Source: Mastigocoleus testarum BC008
Lineage (GTDB): Bacteria; Cyanobacteriota; Cyanobacteriia; Cyanobacteriales; Nostocaceae
Assembly (NCBI RefSeq): GCF_001456025.1
Contig: NZ_LMTZ01000161.1
Location: 1 to 50,073, forward strand
DNA: 50,073 nt
Reading direction: 5' to 3'
The notes under the pieces were generated by a model. That model was given only the letters and a program-made list of their open reading frames with translations. It was not told where the DNA came from and did no database searches. The position numbers and the translations under genes were made by a program. Positions 42,101-50,073 of this stretch are shown here, piece by piece. The number at the start of each line of letters is the position of its first letter. Position 1 is the stretch's first letter.

Positions 42101-43081
42101 TCACCCAAAACTCAAAACCCCTGTATCTGCATTCAACTCAACCGGTACTCCTACAGGTAAAACTGCATTGCAACCATCATGACCAAAGGGTAAATCGGAG
42201 ATAATTGGAATATTTAAATCGCCCAGGCGATCGCGCAATACTTCTTCCACACTAAAACTAGAACTCTTTGCTGGTGCTTCGCATTGGCTAAAACGACCAA
42301 CAGCTATCCCGCTTACCTTTGCTAAAGCACCACTCATACGCCATTGGGTTAACATCCGGTCGATACGATAGGGTGCTTCGGTCACATCTTCGATTGCTAA
42401 AATTACCCCTTCTAAATTTGGTTGCATTGGGGTACCCAAAAGATGTGTCGCAACGGTAAGATTAGCTGGAAGCAAATTACCTTGGGCGATACCTCCATTC
42501 CAACCATTACCAGACAATGATTTGAGGGGACGACCTTCTACCCAGTCAAATAATCGATCTATTGACCATTGGGGTTCTTTTCCCAAAGTAATTAATACAG
42601 GACCGTGAACGCCAGAAATACCTTCTTTATAAAGACTCCATAATAAAGCGGTAATATCAGAAAACCCAATTAACCACTTTGCACTGGATACCTTCCCGTT
42701 TTTGGATATTGTATTTTTATTGTTTTTAAATGTTTTATCTTTTTGTGTTGAGCTGCTAAAACTCCAAGTCCAATTTTCCAGCAGACGGGTAGTACCAAAA
42801 CCACCTCGAGCACAGAGAATACCTCGACATTCTGAATCTTCCCATGCTGCTGCTAAATGGTTGCGACGATGTTCGTCTTCACCTGCGAGATATCCCCAAG
42901 TACGATCTATTTCAGAAATTATTTCTACTCGATAACCGCGCGAACGCCAAATATCTACGCCCTTTTGGAAATCCCCAAATTCTCGCAAAGCACCACTAGG
43001 AGCAATCACCTGGAGTAAATCTCCTGGTTTGAGGGGAGATGGTACAGTCGCTAATTTTGATTTGAGAATTTGAGTTTGCAT
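42101..43081 (-). CDS. LD-carboxypeptidase / MccF-like S66 peptidase
   Basis: This 326-residue enzyme counts from ATG 43081 (MQTQILKSKL). Family S66 serine peptidases trim the D-Ala from murein tetrapeptides (LdcA) or inactivate microcin C-like compounds (MccF). N-terminal LQVIAPSGALR and GILCARGGFGTTRLL, the nucleophile Ser in IGFSDITALLW, Glu in ILAIEDVTEAPYRIDRML and His in LPFGHDGCNAVLP are all present. The frame upstream of 43081 up to 43234 is not family-like. A HIP1 site lies inside the gene (42227). It looks like a core gene next to the IS. Confidence 0.88.
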   Translation of the reverse strand: MQTQILKSKLATVPSPLKPGDLLQVIAPSGALREFGDFQKGVDIWRSRGYRVEIISEIDRTWGYLAGEDEHRRNHLAAAWEDSECRGILCARGGFGTTRLLENWTWSFSSSTQKDKTFKNNKNTISKNGKVSSAKWLIGFSDITALLWSLYKEGISGVHGPVLITLGKEPQWSIDRLFDWVEGRPLKSLSGNGWNGGIAQGNLLPANLTVATHLLGTPMQPNLEGVILAIEDVTEAPYRIDRMLTQWRMSGALAKVSGIAVGRFSQCEAPAKSSSFSVEEVLRDRLGDLNIPIISDLPFGHDGCNAVLPVGVPVELNADTGVLSFG

Positions 43082-43537
43082 GGATAATTTGCTACTACTA
43101 AGTCTGGTACTAAATCTGATATTGGGTATTGGTATTGAAAAGTCAGCTATATAGCGCTGCGCGCAAGTAAAAAGTAAAAAGTCGTTAGTACAGCGTGTCC
43201 CTAGGACATAACAGACCGCGTCTATGGCGAGCAAAATTTACTATACATAGGTTTTAGGATTCATATATGTCCTAATCTAGCTACTTGGCGCTATATTAAT
43301 TTTTATTAACGCGCCACCTTCACAGGTCTTAAAACTACAGTTTTTGAAACTACAGTTCCGTAAACATTACTAGGTTGGCGCGATGGGGAAGGTTATAAAA
43401 AGCAAGGAGAGATAATATAAAATTAGTGTTAGAAAAAAATCAATTATCTATTTGTATTTTCTTTTTACCGCTTTGTCAGTGGTAATCAGTACAAACCAGT
43501 AAAAAGAAAATACTTAATATACAAAAAATTAATAAAT
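43082..43537. other. Intergenic region, no gene seen
   Basis: About 450 bases with short repeats (GTGTCCCTAGGACATAACAG around 43195-43213) and GGCGC / GCGCC pairings near 43288-43316. No coding sequence or RNA gene is evident. Confidence 0.35.
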
Positions 43538-44605
43538 TTAACCTCTTGTATCCAAAATCTTTAAGAACCATTCTTCGAAGCGTAAACCCAATGCTTCTAA
43601 AGAAAATTCGGTTTCTGCTTGTTGACGACAAGTATAACGGTTTATCTTATCTAAAGACAAAACAGCATCTACTAAGCCTTGGACGCTATCTGGCTCCACC
43701 AAAAATCCGGTTTGACCATCTCGAATAATTTCTGCAGGACCACCGCGAGCATAGGAAATTACCGGTACTCCACAAGCAAGAGCTTCGATCGCAACGTTAC
43801 CAAAGGCTTCTACCCAGCGGGGTGTCATTAATAATGCTTTACATTCTCTAACGACCTTTTGCATTTCTGTGGTTGGTAAAAAACCCAAATATTCTGCTCT
43901 TGCATTTGGATAATCTTGACGGATTTTTTCCCAGTATGCTTCATCCTGCATTTTACCCAAAATATAAAGCGGAAGATTGGTTTTTTGAGCAGTTGCGATC
44001 GCATCTTCTAAAGCTTTTTCTGGAGAAATACGACCCAACCAAACTAATTGCTCTTTGGGTTGGGGACAAAATTCATATAACGACAAGTCAATTCCACTAC
44101 TCAAATGGTACAAGGGTGGCGTTAATTCGGGAAAAGTTGCGGCTTGAGAAGGAGTATAAAAACCAATTGTACCGGGAAATTGCTTAGCTACTTGCTGTAT
44201 AATAAAATCTAGTGCATCAGATAGAGAACCCATACTAACAAAATGAGCGATGGGTGTTTGGAAAAACGGCGTTAGGTAGAACGGTAACCAATCATAAGCT
44301 AAGTTCACAATCAAGTCATATTCACTTTGAACTTGACGTGCATATTCCCACATATTCCCCAAAAGAGGATTTTCTGGCATATTTACGGGGGTGTTACGTT
44401 CTTGGGATTGGGCGATTACTTGTAAGTTTCCCGAAATTTCTGCAATTGGTAGATCGTCCCATGTAGAACCTTGTGGGGCGAGAATTTGTAGTTGATGACC
44501 TTGACGGATCAATTGTTTGGCGATGTTATACAAACTTAGTTCAACACCACCACCAAGTCCAGTACCAAGGGGTCCAACAGGAGTAGAGACAAATAATAAT
44601 TTCAA
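43538..44605 (-). CDS. GT4-family glycosyltransferase
   Basis: This 355-residue retaining glycosyltransferase has a GT-B fold. The N-terminal glycine-rich acceptor loop is VGPLGTGLGGGVELSLYNIA. The linker has LVWLGRISPEKALEDAI. The C-terminal donor site has the E-x7-E motif in WVEAFGNVAIEALACGVPVI followed by GGPAEIIRDGQTGFLVEP. It transfers a sugar from a nucleotide sugar to a lipid or polysaccharide acceptor, but the specificity is not readable. It is complete with an ATG start and appears monocistronic. Confidence 0.88.
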   Translation of the reverse strand: MKLLFVSTPVGPLGTGLGGGVELSLYNIAKQLIRQGHQLQILAPQGSTWDDLPIAEISGNLQVIAQSQERNTPVNMPENPLLGNMWEYARQVQSEYDLIVNLAYDWLPFYLTPFFQTPIAHFVSMGSLSDALDFIIQQVAKQFPGTIGFYTPSQAATFPELTPPLYHLSSGIDLSLYEFCPQPKEQLVWLGRISPEKALEDAIATAQKTNLPLYILGKMQDEAYWEKIRQDYPNARAEYLGFLPTTEMQKVVRECKALLMTPRWVEAFGNVAIEALACGVPVISYARGGPAEIIRDGQTGFLVEPDSVQGLVDAVLSLDKINRYTCRQQAETEFSLEALGLRFEEWFLKILDTRG

Positions 44606-44665
44606 AGCTTTTTTGAAAGCAGATATCTAAAATCATAATTAATCATAGATCGCAAAACAACTTTC

Positions 44666-45229
44666 ATGAAGAATACTTCTCAATTTATATGGACTGTTTT
44701 CTTCGTACTGGTAGTACCTTTGACTATTTACACGGTCTACTCAGGTTTCATCGTTGGTGAAATGCAGTTACCTGGGGGGTTCAAGTTTGTTTTCCGCGAG
44801 AAACCTAAAGGTATAGCAGGTAAGAAGCTAGATAACTTATCCCAAGCAGAATTAGAGAAACGACAGGAATAGTTAGAAAAGCGTTTTAAAGAATTAGAGC
44901 AAAAGCAGGGAAATTTCAATCAAGGGAACATATCTCCACAAACCCAAAGCATCAACATAACTGGTACTTGGTATAGTCCCAATGGACTTTCGTATCGGAT
45001 TGAGCAAAGGGGTAATTTGGTTGCGCTCCAAGAAGTTAACCCATTTTATGGAGTCACAGCAGTTGGACAGGGACAAATTCAAGGTCAATCAGTTTTGATT
45101 AACTATCAAACCGCAGCTAATACCCAAGGTGTGGCGAATTTGACAATATCACCTGAAGGGCGATCGCTAAATGGTTTTTTTAGAGATAATTATTCGGGAT
45201 ATACAATACCTATGACTTTAAGTCGATAA
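44666..45229 (+). pseudogene. Membrane-anchored protein interrupted by in-frame TAG
   Basis: One frame runs from ATG 44666 to TAA 45227-45229 with a single TAG at 44870-44872 (codon 69). The N-terminal part has a membrane anchor (FIWTVFFVLVVPLTIYTVYS) and a short coiled coil (LSQAELEKRQE-stop-LEKRFKELEQKQG). The C-terminal part is a beta domain (ITGTWYSPNGLSYRIEQRGN ... GRSLNGFFRDNYSGYTIPMT). The coiled coil reads smoothly across the stop, and CAG to TAG would explain it. It is either a recent nonsense mutation, readthrough, or a sequencing error. The family is unknown. Confidence 0.65.
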
Positions 45230-45843
45230 AAAACTAGTATCGCTGTGCGGAAGTAATAAGTAATAAGTAATAAGTAATAAGTAATAAGTAATAAGTATTA
45301 TATTATCTGGCTATTAGATTTTATAAATGGTTTTTTATTTCTACCGACCTTTGCTAGTCACATATCTAATTACAGATAAGTTCAATTTTGTTATTTAATC
45401 AGGACTTACACATGGACAACGTAATTACAGTCATTGCGACGTAAGGAAGTAATCCCTGTTACTAAATAATATAACGCTTAAAATTCCAATAAAAGTTCCG
45501 GCTGTTCCAATACGGATAAATGTGTATTTTTTAGGAATTTAAAAATCATACAGAATTTTTTTTATCATAAATTCCCATTATATTTATCTAGTGATATTTA
45601 GAGTAAATCAAAAAATACAGAAAAATTATATTTATCAAGTCATTTTTACCACTTGTAACTAAAATTTTTCTACTAGTTTCCCTTCGCAAAAATCGGAAAC
45701 TGGAAAGTAAGTTTACATAACTAAATATTTAGCACTAAAGATTTGACACTACAAGATTTTTATTGATAGTGCGAAGCGAAAACTTTTCAATGCACCCCCC
45801 ATCTAAATAATGTTATTGATGGGGAACATGCAAACGGTTCTAC
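45230..45843. other. Intergenic region with heptamer tandem repeat
   Basis: Apart from the tandem repeat at 45251-45297, this AT-rich stretch of about 600 bases holds no supported gene. Short frames lack protein-like composition. Confidence 0.4.
45251..45297. repeat. Heptanucleotide tandem repeat (AAGTAAT)n
   Basis: Six to seven near-perfect copies of a 7-bp unit follow one another. Short tandemly repeated heptamers of this kind are typical of heterocystous cyanobacteria. Confidence 0.85.
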
Positions 45844-47040
45844 TTAATTTTCAATTGCTACACCTAAATCTTTTAAACCTTCAAATAGTTCCTTTGCTAT
45901 TTCGGGGTCTTGTTGTTTGTAAAGGGTTATAGCATTTTGAAACGCAACTTTACTATCTTTTATATAACCTGATTTGAGAAGTAGAACCCCCAAGTTTTGA
46001 TATGCTTGCGCGTAGTCGGGTTGCAGCAAAATAGCTCGACGATAAGCCTTAATTGCTTCTGCTAATGCACCCATTGCTTTGAGCGTTGTTCCTAAATTAA
46101 AGTATCCGGTAGCAAAATTGGGATCTAGTTTTACTGCTGTTTCATAAGCAGCTTTGGCTCCGGTTAAATTCCCTGTTTCTTTGAACAAGTTACCCAAGTT
46201 ATTATATGCTCCCAACTTGAGCATGGGGTCGATGAGTAATTTAATTGCTGAGTTATATTGGGAAATTGCTTTATTAATATCATCAGTTCTGGTGTAAGCA
46301 ATTCCCAGATGATAGTGGAGTTCGTACAAAACCTGTTCGTCTGCATCTTTCGCAGATAATCCCCGACGCAGTAATTCAATTCCCTGAGGTAATTTTCCAA
46401 TTTCGACGTACAAAGCACCTAATTTGCTGCAAACATAAGGTTCATCAGGATGCTGAGCCAAAAATGCTTCCATGGCTTTTTGTGCTCGTTCATATTTATT
46501 ATGTTTTGCGATCGCAGTTTGTTGGTATCCTGTATGGAAAATGGCAGTTCCTGGCAATCGTCCAATTTGCCACTCTGGTTCTCGAGCGATAATCTCTGTG
46601 ATGCTATCGTCTACTAAAGCATGATATGGACGGTCAAAACGAATTCCTGGATGATTCCTAAATAAACGGGAAACCAAAGAGTAAGGAGATTGCTTTGCAC
46701 CTATTTCCTGACGTAGAAGATTTATGAGTAAGTACTCTTCCATTTTTAGTACCTCCCGCAAAGACGGGATAACCTCTGGATTTAGGGTTTCGTCTGCATC
46801 TAAAATTAAAACCCAATCGCCGGTAACGTATTTTAAAGCTTCATTTCGAGCCGCACTAAAATCATTACACCATTCGTATTTATAAATCTTGGCTCCTAAT
46901 TTTTTGGCGATTTGTGGCGTTTTATCGGTTGAACCTGTGTCCAACACTATGACTTCATCAACAACATTTTTAACGCTTTTTAAGCATCTGGGTAATGCTT
47001 GTGCTTCGTTTTTGACAATCATGCACAGGCTGAGTGTCAT
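45844..47040 (-). CDS. GT2 glycosyltransferase with C-terminal TPRs
   Basis: This 398-residue protein has an N-terminal GT-A/GT2 domain (about 1-230) with SLCMIVKNEAQALPRCLKSV, VLDTGSTDKTPQIAKKLGAK, NDFSAARNEALKYV and the DxD-like ILDADETL. Four to five TPR units follow (AIKAYRRAILLQPDYAQAY, QNLGVLLLKSGYIKDS). This SunS/TPR-GT2 arrangement is common in cyanobacteria and used for protein or exopolysaccharide glycosylation. The acceptor cannot be inferred. ATG at 47040 starts directly at the fold. Confidence 0.86.
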   Translation of the reverse strand: MTLSLCMIVKNEAQALPRCLKSVKNVVDEVIVLDTGSTDKTPQIAKKLGAKIYKYEWCNDFSAARNEALKYVTGDWVLILDADETLNPEVIPSLREVLKMEEYLLINLLRQEIGAKQSPYSLVSRLFRNHPGIRFDRPYHALVDDSITEIIAREPEWQIGRLPGTAIFHTGYQQTAIAKHNKYERAQKAMEAFLAQHPDEPYVCSKLGALYVEIGKLPQGIELLRRGLSAKDADEQVLYELHYHLGIAYTRTDDINKAISQYNSAIKLLIDPMLKLGAYNNLGNLFKETGNLTGAKAAYETAVKLDPNFATGYFNLGTTLKAMGALAEAIKAYRRAILLQPDYAQAYQNLGVLLLKSGYIKDSKVAFQNAITLYKQQDPEIAKELFEGLKDLGVAIEN

Positions 47041-47203
47041 AGTTTTAATTCTTCTTATATAAAGGTAAATCTTAGTTACTTTATATTTTGTCAGTCAAAA
47101 TCGCAATCGGGTAGAAGAATTATTATCTGTTTGTGTAGGGTAGGCAAATTATTATAATTTGAAGTTTTCATGAGGGATTATGTACATTTTCCCACCTTAC
47201 AAG

Positions 47204-49780
47204 CTATCTTTCAATTCCCTGTAGCGCTTCGTTTAATCCGTAAACTCCCATTTGAGACATATTATCAATTAAATCAAGACAACGCGATCGCAACGCGCGG
47301 GGCGATCGCAATTTTTCGTTTTTAGTTTGACTGTACAATCGTACAATTAGTTTACTTACTTCGTTTGCGAAGACTGTACGATTACGAACTTCAGGATTGT
47401 CTGATTGTAGGTTTTGGAGGAAGCGATCGCACACTCGAAAGGTTACATCTGGAAGTTTTGCACTTGTTTTTTCCAGCGCACGCAATAAGTCTCTACTGTT
47501 GTTCGTAAATGCAGGACTATCAACAAATGCTTCAATTAAGCTGACATACTCACCGAGTTGTTCTTCTTCAAACAAAAGGAAGCATTTAGCCGCTTGGGAA
47601 CGAATTGCTACATTAGAATCATGAAAAAGTTGAATCAAAGCATTTTCGCAAAATTCTCGAAAACGCGCTTCCCTTAGATATTTTATAAATATTTCAGAAG
47701 CAGCTGCCCGATGAGTTTCTGTCCCAGACAAGCAAAGTTCAGCAAGCCAACGCGCTTCTTCAATAAATAAAGATAATAAGCAAGCTTGTTGAACTCCGAT
47801 CTTTACTACTTCTGATAACTCAGACATTATCATACGTTCGAGAATGGGGAGCAATGCTTCGAAATGAGTTTGCGATCCATAGTATAAGAAGGACTCAACG
47901 GTTTGTGTTCCCAATAATGCGTCTTCTTCAGTTTTACAAAGTTCTTGGAACAAGCTGACAGCCAAATTTCGATCGTAATTCAACATCGCTGTTAGTACCT
48001 TTGCAGCACATGACCTCACAGCAATGCAAGGGTCTTTAACTATTTGTTGTAAAGCTTCTTGGAAATAGGAGGCACGATTTTTGTCAGCAAAAATAAGTTT
48101 TGCGATCGCGCTTACTGCACTGCCTCGTGCTGAATTAATTCCTTTAGAAAGGATATTATGACTTTGATTGGTACGCTGTAATTCTGCTACTGGGTCAGGG
48201 TCATTTAACGCATACCAAATCACAATATCAAAAGCTTCTTGATACCAAGTTAATTTCGATAATTTTTGAAATAACCAACAAATCCGACGCCCACAAGGAC
48301 GATTGGGTAATTGATGACAACGCTGACATACTCTAAGGGCAGTTTCAGCATCTAGTCCAACTTCAGCAATACCACATAAAACTGCATCAAAATAGTGCGG
48401 GTGTGTACGATCAGGAAATTCCCAGACTAATTTAGCGAAACGCTCTGGTTCAGCTTTAACTTGTTTTTCAAGAATGCGTGACAACTCACCTGAACCGCCT
48501 AAAAATTCCCCATCCCTTCGAAACAAAAAATTTGGTTCATTTTGGTTATAACAAGCAATAGCGTTTAGCCATTGCTCATCCGTCATTTTTTCTGCTGCAT
48601 TTTCAGGTATGGGAGAGCCAACTATAGAAGCCATTAAATCTGATGACTCAACGTTTTCTAGTCTTTCAAGTGAGTGTGAATCTTGAAATTTGCGTTCCCA
48701 CTCCTGCAATCGACGATTAGCTAGTTCTGTGCGTCGAGAAGGAACAATAGCTTTTAATAAAACCAGTTGTGGATAACCTCGATCGCTAAGACCGATGATA
48801 GTTTTTTCCACATCTGTGCAGTAGTCAAGAATCACTGCTTGTAACTTTATTATCTGCTCTTCTGAACAAAAGGTTGTAGTTACTTTTAGCAGTTGATAAG
48901 TAGCCCAATAGTATTCATCATAAATTACTCCGTGAATACCTAAAGCTCCTCCTGTTTTGAGTCGTGCTGGCTGCTCACAAAGGTAATCAATGGCTTCATC
49001 TGCAAATCTTTCGGGATTTGCAGTATAAGAACGAACTAACAAGTACTGTATTGTTTCAAAATTGGAATGACGTAGATATTGTTCGGAAATCTTAGCAAAA
49101 TCTTCAGGATTATTAGCAGCTAAATTCGACAGTGCTGCTTCCATTTTATTTAGTAACAACTTATCAATCTTATAGGCATCGCCATAGATGCGAAATCTCC
49201 AAACTGCATCTTGCCAAGGTGGATTACCTTGCTTTATTGCTGTTAACTCCATAACCCAAAGCATAAAAGGGAGCACATTTTCGATAAATGCTTTAGGCGC
49301 GTTGCTGGCACTTTCATTTATAGCTTCTTCATAACAAACACTGTAGGGAAAAGCATCAGAATTACTGTCAAAAGGGTTAGGTCGTTCGGCTGCGAGGCTA
49401 ATATTCAGCCGTCTATTTAAGTAGCAACCAATTGCTTCACAAGCCCACTCCGGATTTTGCTTTGGTAAATTATATATGTGACTCCAAAAGTCCCTGTTGT
49501 GAGTGCTTCTATCATCTACCTGGTCGTCAAGTATACCTGTATCAATTAAGCGTAGAAATAAATCAAAAAAACGTCGTCCAGTACCAAATTCTGCAAACCC
49601 GATTAGATATACAAATCTTTTAGACCAAGCATCTGAAATACCAACAAAAGGTTCTAACAACTCAGCTACTCGGTCTGGAACCTGCTTTTGCATAAATGAC
49701 AGCAGTCTTACAGTTCTGTCAATGCGTTCCTCCCTTTCATCCCTTAGCCACTGTTTGATTATTCCCAGTTCATCTAGCAA
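47204..49780 (-). pseudogene. C-terminal part of a large helical-repeat (STAND-like) protein
   Basis: The 858 codons from TTG 49780 form a continuous alpha-helical repeat protein (HEAT/ARM-like: DPCIAVRSCAAKVLTAML; NVAIRSQAAKCFLLFEEE). The frame stays open upstream of the TTG to about 49824 and reads NNSIHWFELLDELGIIKQW, continuing the same fold, before meeting TAG. There is no good start codon. The front of the protein is therefore missing. Similar C-termini in cyanobacteria belong to large ATP-binding or NTPase proteins of defence type, so this is probably a decapitated sensor. If expressed, it would have no ATPase domain. Confidence 0.6.
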
Positions 49781-49824
49781 TTCAAACCAGTGAATAGAAT
49801 TATTTAACCCATCTTCCGCACTCT

Positions 49825-50073
49825 AACTGTCACACACCAAGGGGATGAGATTTTGTAGTACATATTTATTAAACAAGACTTAGATATTCATGAGACTAAT
49901 GGGAAGTTATCTCATTAAACTTGGGAACTATCAAAAAGTATTTTGAGTTGAAGTCTTTGATGAGGCTAAAAAGATTCTTAAAAAAAGTAAGAAAATATTT
50001 TTGCTCGAAATAATAATGTGAGAATTTAAACAGAATTGTGTTGTAAAATTCTGTTTTTATGTTTGATATAAAA
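49825..50073. other. Window end, no gene seen
   Basis: AT-rich sequence without a supported gene. A weak AGAATTTAAACAGAATTGTG...AAATTCTGTTTTTAT pairing near 50021-50061 (CAGAATT / AATTCTG followed by T) could be a terminator for a gene beyond the window. Confidence 0.35.

Noticed and set aside
45251..45297. CRISPR or iteron array
   Set aside because: The unit is a 7-bp simple repeat without spacers, typical of cyanobacterial heptamer repeats.

Overview
The window looks like an accessory region of a filamentous (Nostocales-type) cyanobacterium, ending in ordinary chromosome-like genes. Signs of this origin are the many cyanobacterial-type STAND, CHAT and TPR proteins, HIP1 octamers (GCGATCGC), heptamer tandem repeats, short GC-rich interspersed repeats and a plasmid Rep of the CyRepA1 type. 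By eye, HIP1 sites are rare from 1 to about 42,000 (three seen) and dense from 42,100 to 50,073 (about nine). I read this as plasmid- or ICE-derived DNA on the left and core-like genes on the right. No rRNA, tRNA or CRISPR array was seen.

Layout. (1) 1-6,700 is a very AT-rich conjugation operon. It starts with an IS4-family transposase relic and a 5'-truncated type IV coupling protein (T4CP), followed by proteins of unknown function. Two of these carry copies of a roughly 75-90-residue repeat domain, and one gene needs a -1 frameshift at an A7 slippery run. (2) 6,700-9,700 has a Cas4/RecB-like PD-(D/E)XK nuclease, an orphan and a TnpB nuclease whose catalytic glutamate appears relocated. (3) 10,177-14,587 has a MobF relaxase with a ruined helicase domain and, at its C-terminus, the same repeat domain as the T4CP-linked proteins. 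An intergenic region with iteron-like boxes and an 18-bp inverted repeat (oriT or centromere candidate) follows, then a ParM-like actin and a small ParR-like partner. (4) 14,610-21,330 has a polyvalent LPD29/DUF3560 protein broken by an 8-bp tandem duplication, a DUF6876-like gene, an intact IscB with a predicted omega-RNA, and several ribbon-helix-helix (RHH) repressors with legible operators. (5) 21,454-29,300 is a defence-like island: an EAD1-NB-ARC-TPR STAND protein, a large TPR-CHAT protease, and fossils of a second CHAT gene, a NERD-like nuclease and an Hsp20 gene. (6) 29,500-38,300 holds a secreted protein, a methyltransferase, an ERF annealing protein, a coiled-coil/SH3-like protein, orphans, an RHH regulator and a long structured non-coding region ahead of rep. 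(7) 38,327-42,018 has the CyRepA1-type primase/helicase and an IS5-type transposase. (8) 42,101-50,073 has LD-carboxypeptidase, GT4 and TPR-GT2 glycosyltransferases, a gene with an in-frame amber codon, and the C-terminal part of a large helical-repeat protein.

How the parts may work together. Relaxase, T4CP relic, ParM/ParR and CyRepA1 make a conjugative-plasmid backbone (transfer, partition, replication). ERF, the PD-(D/E)XK nuclease and the polyvalent protein are typical helpers of DNA entry and establishment. The most interesting signal is a previously unfamiliar modular domain: four full copies in one T4CP-operon protein, two at the C-terminus of another, and one at the C-terminus of the relaxase. 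The last two proteins also share an R-G-M-x-R tail. This is the arrangement expected of a translocation or T4CP-docking module that delivers several proteins along with DNA. Much of the element is decaying (truncated T4CP, frameshifted DUF3560 protein, several gene fossils), so it may no longer transfer by itself.
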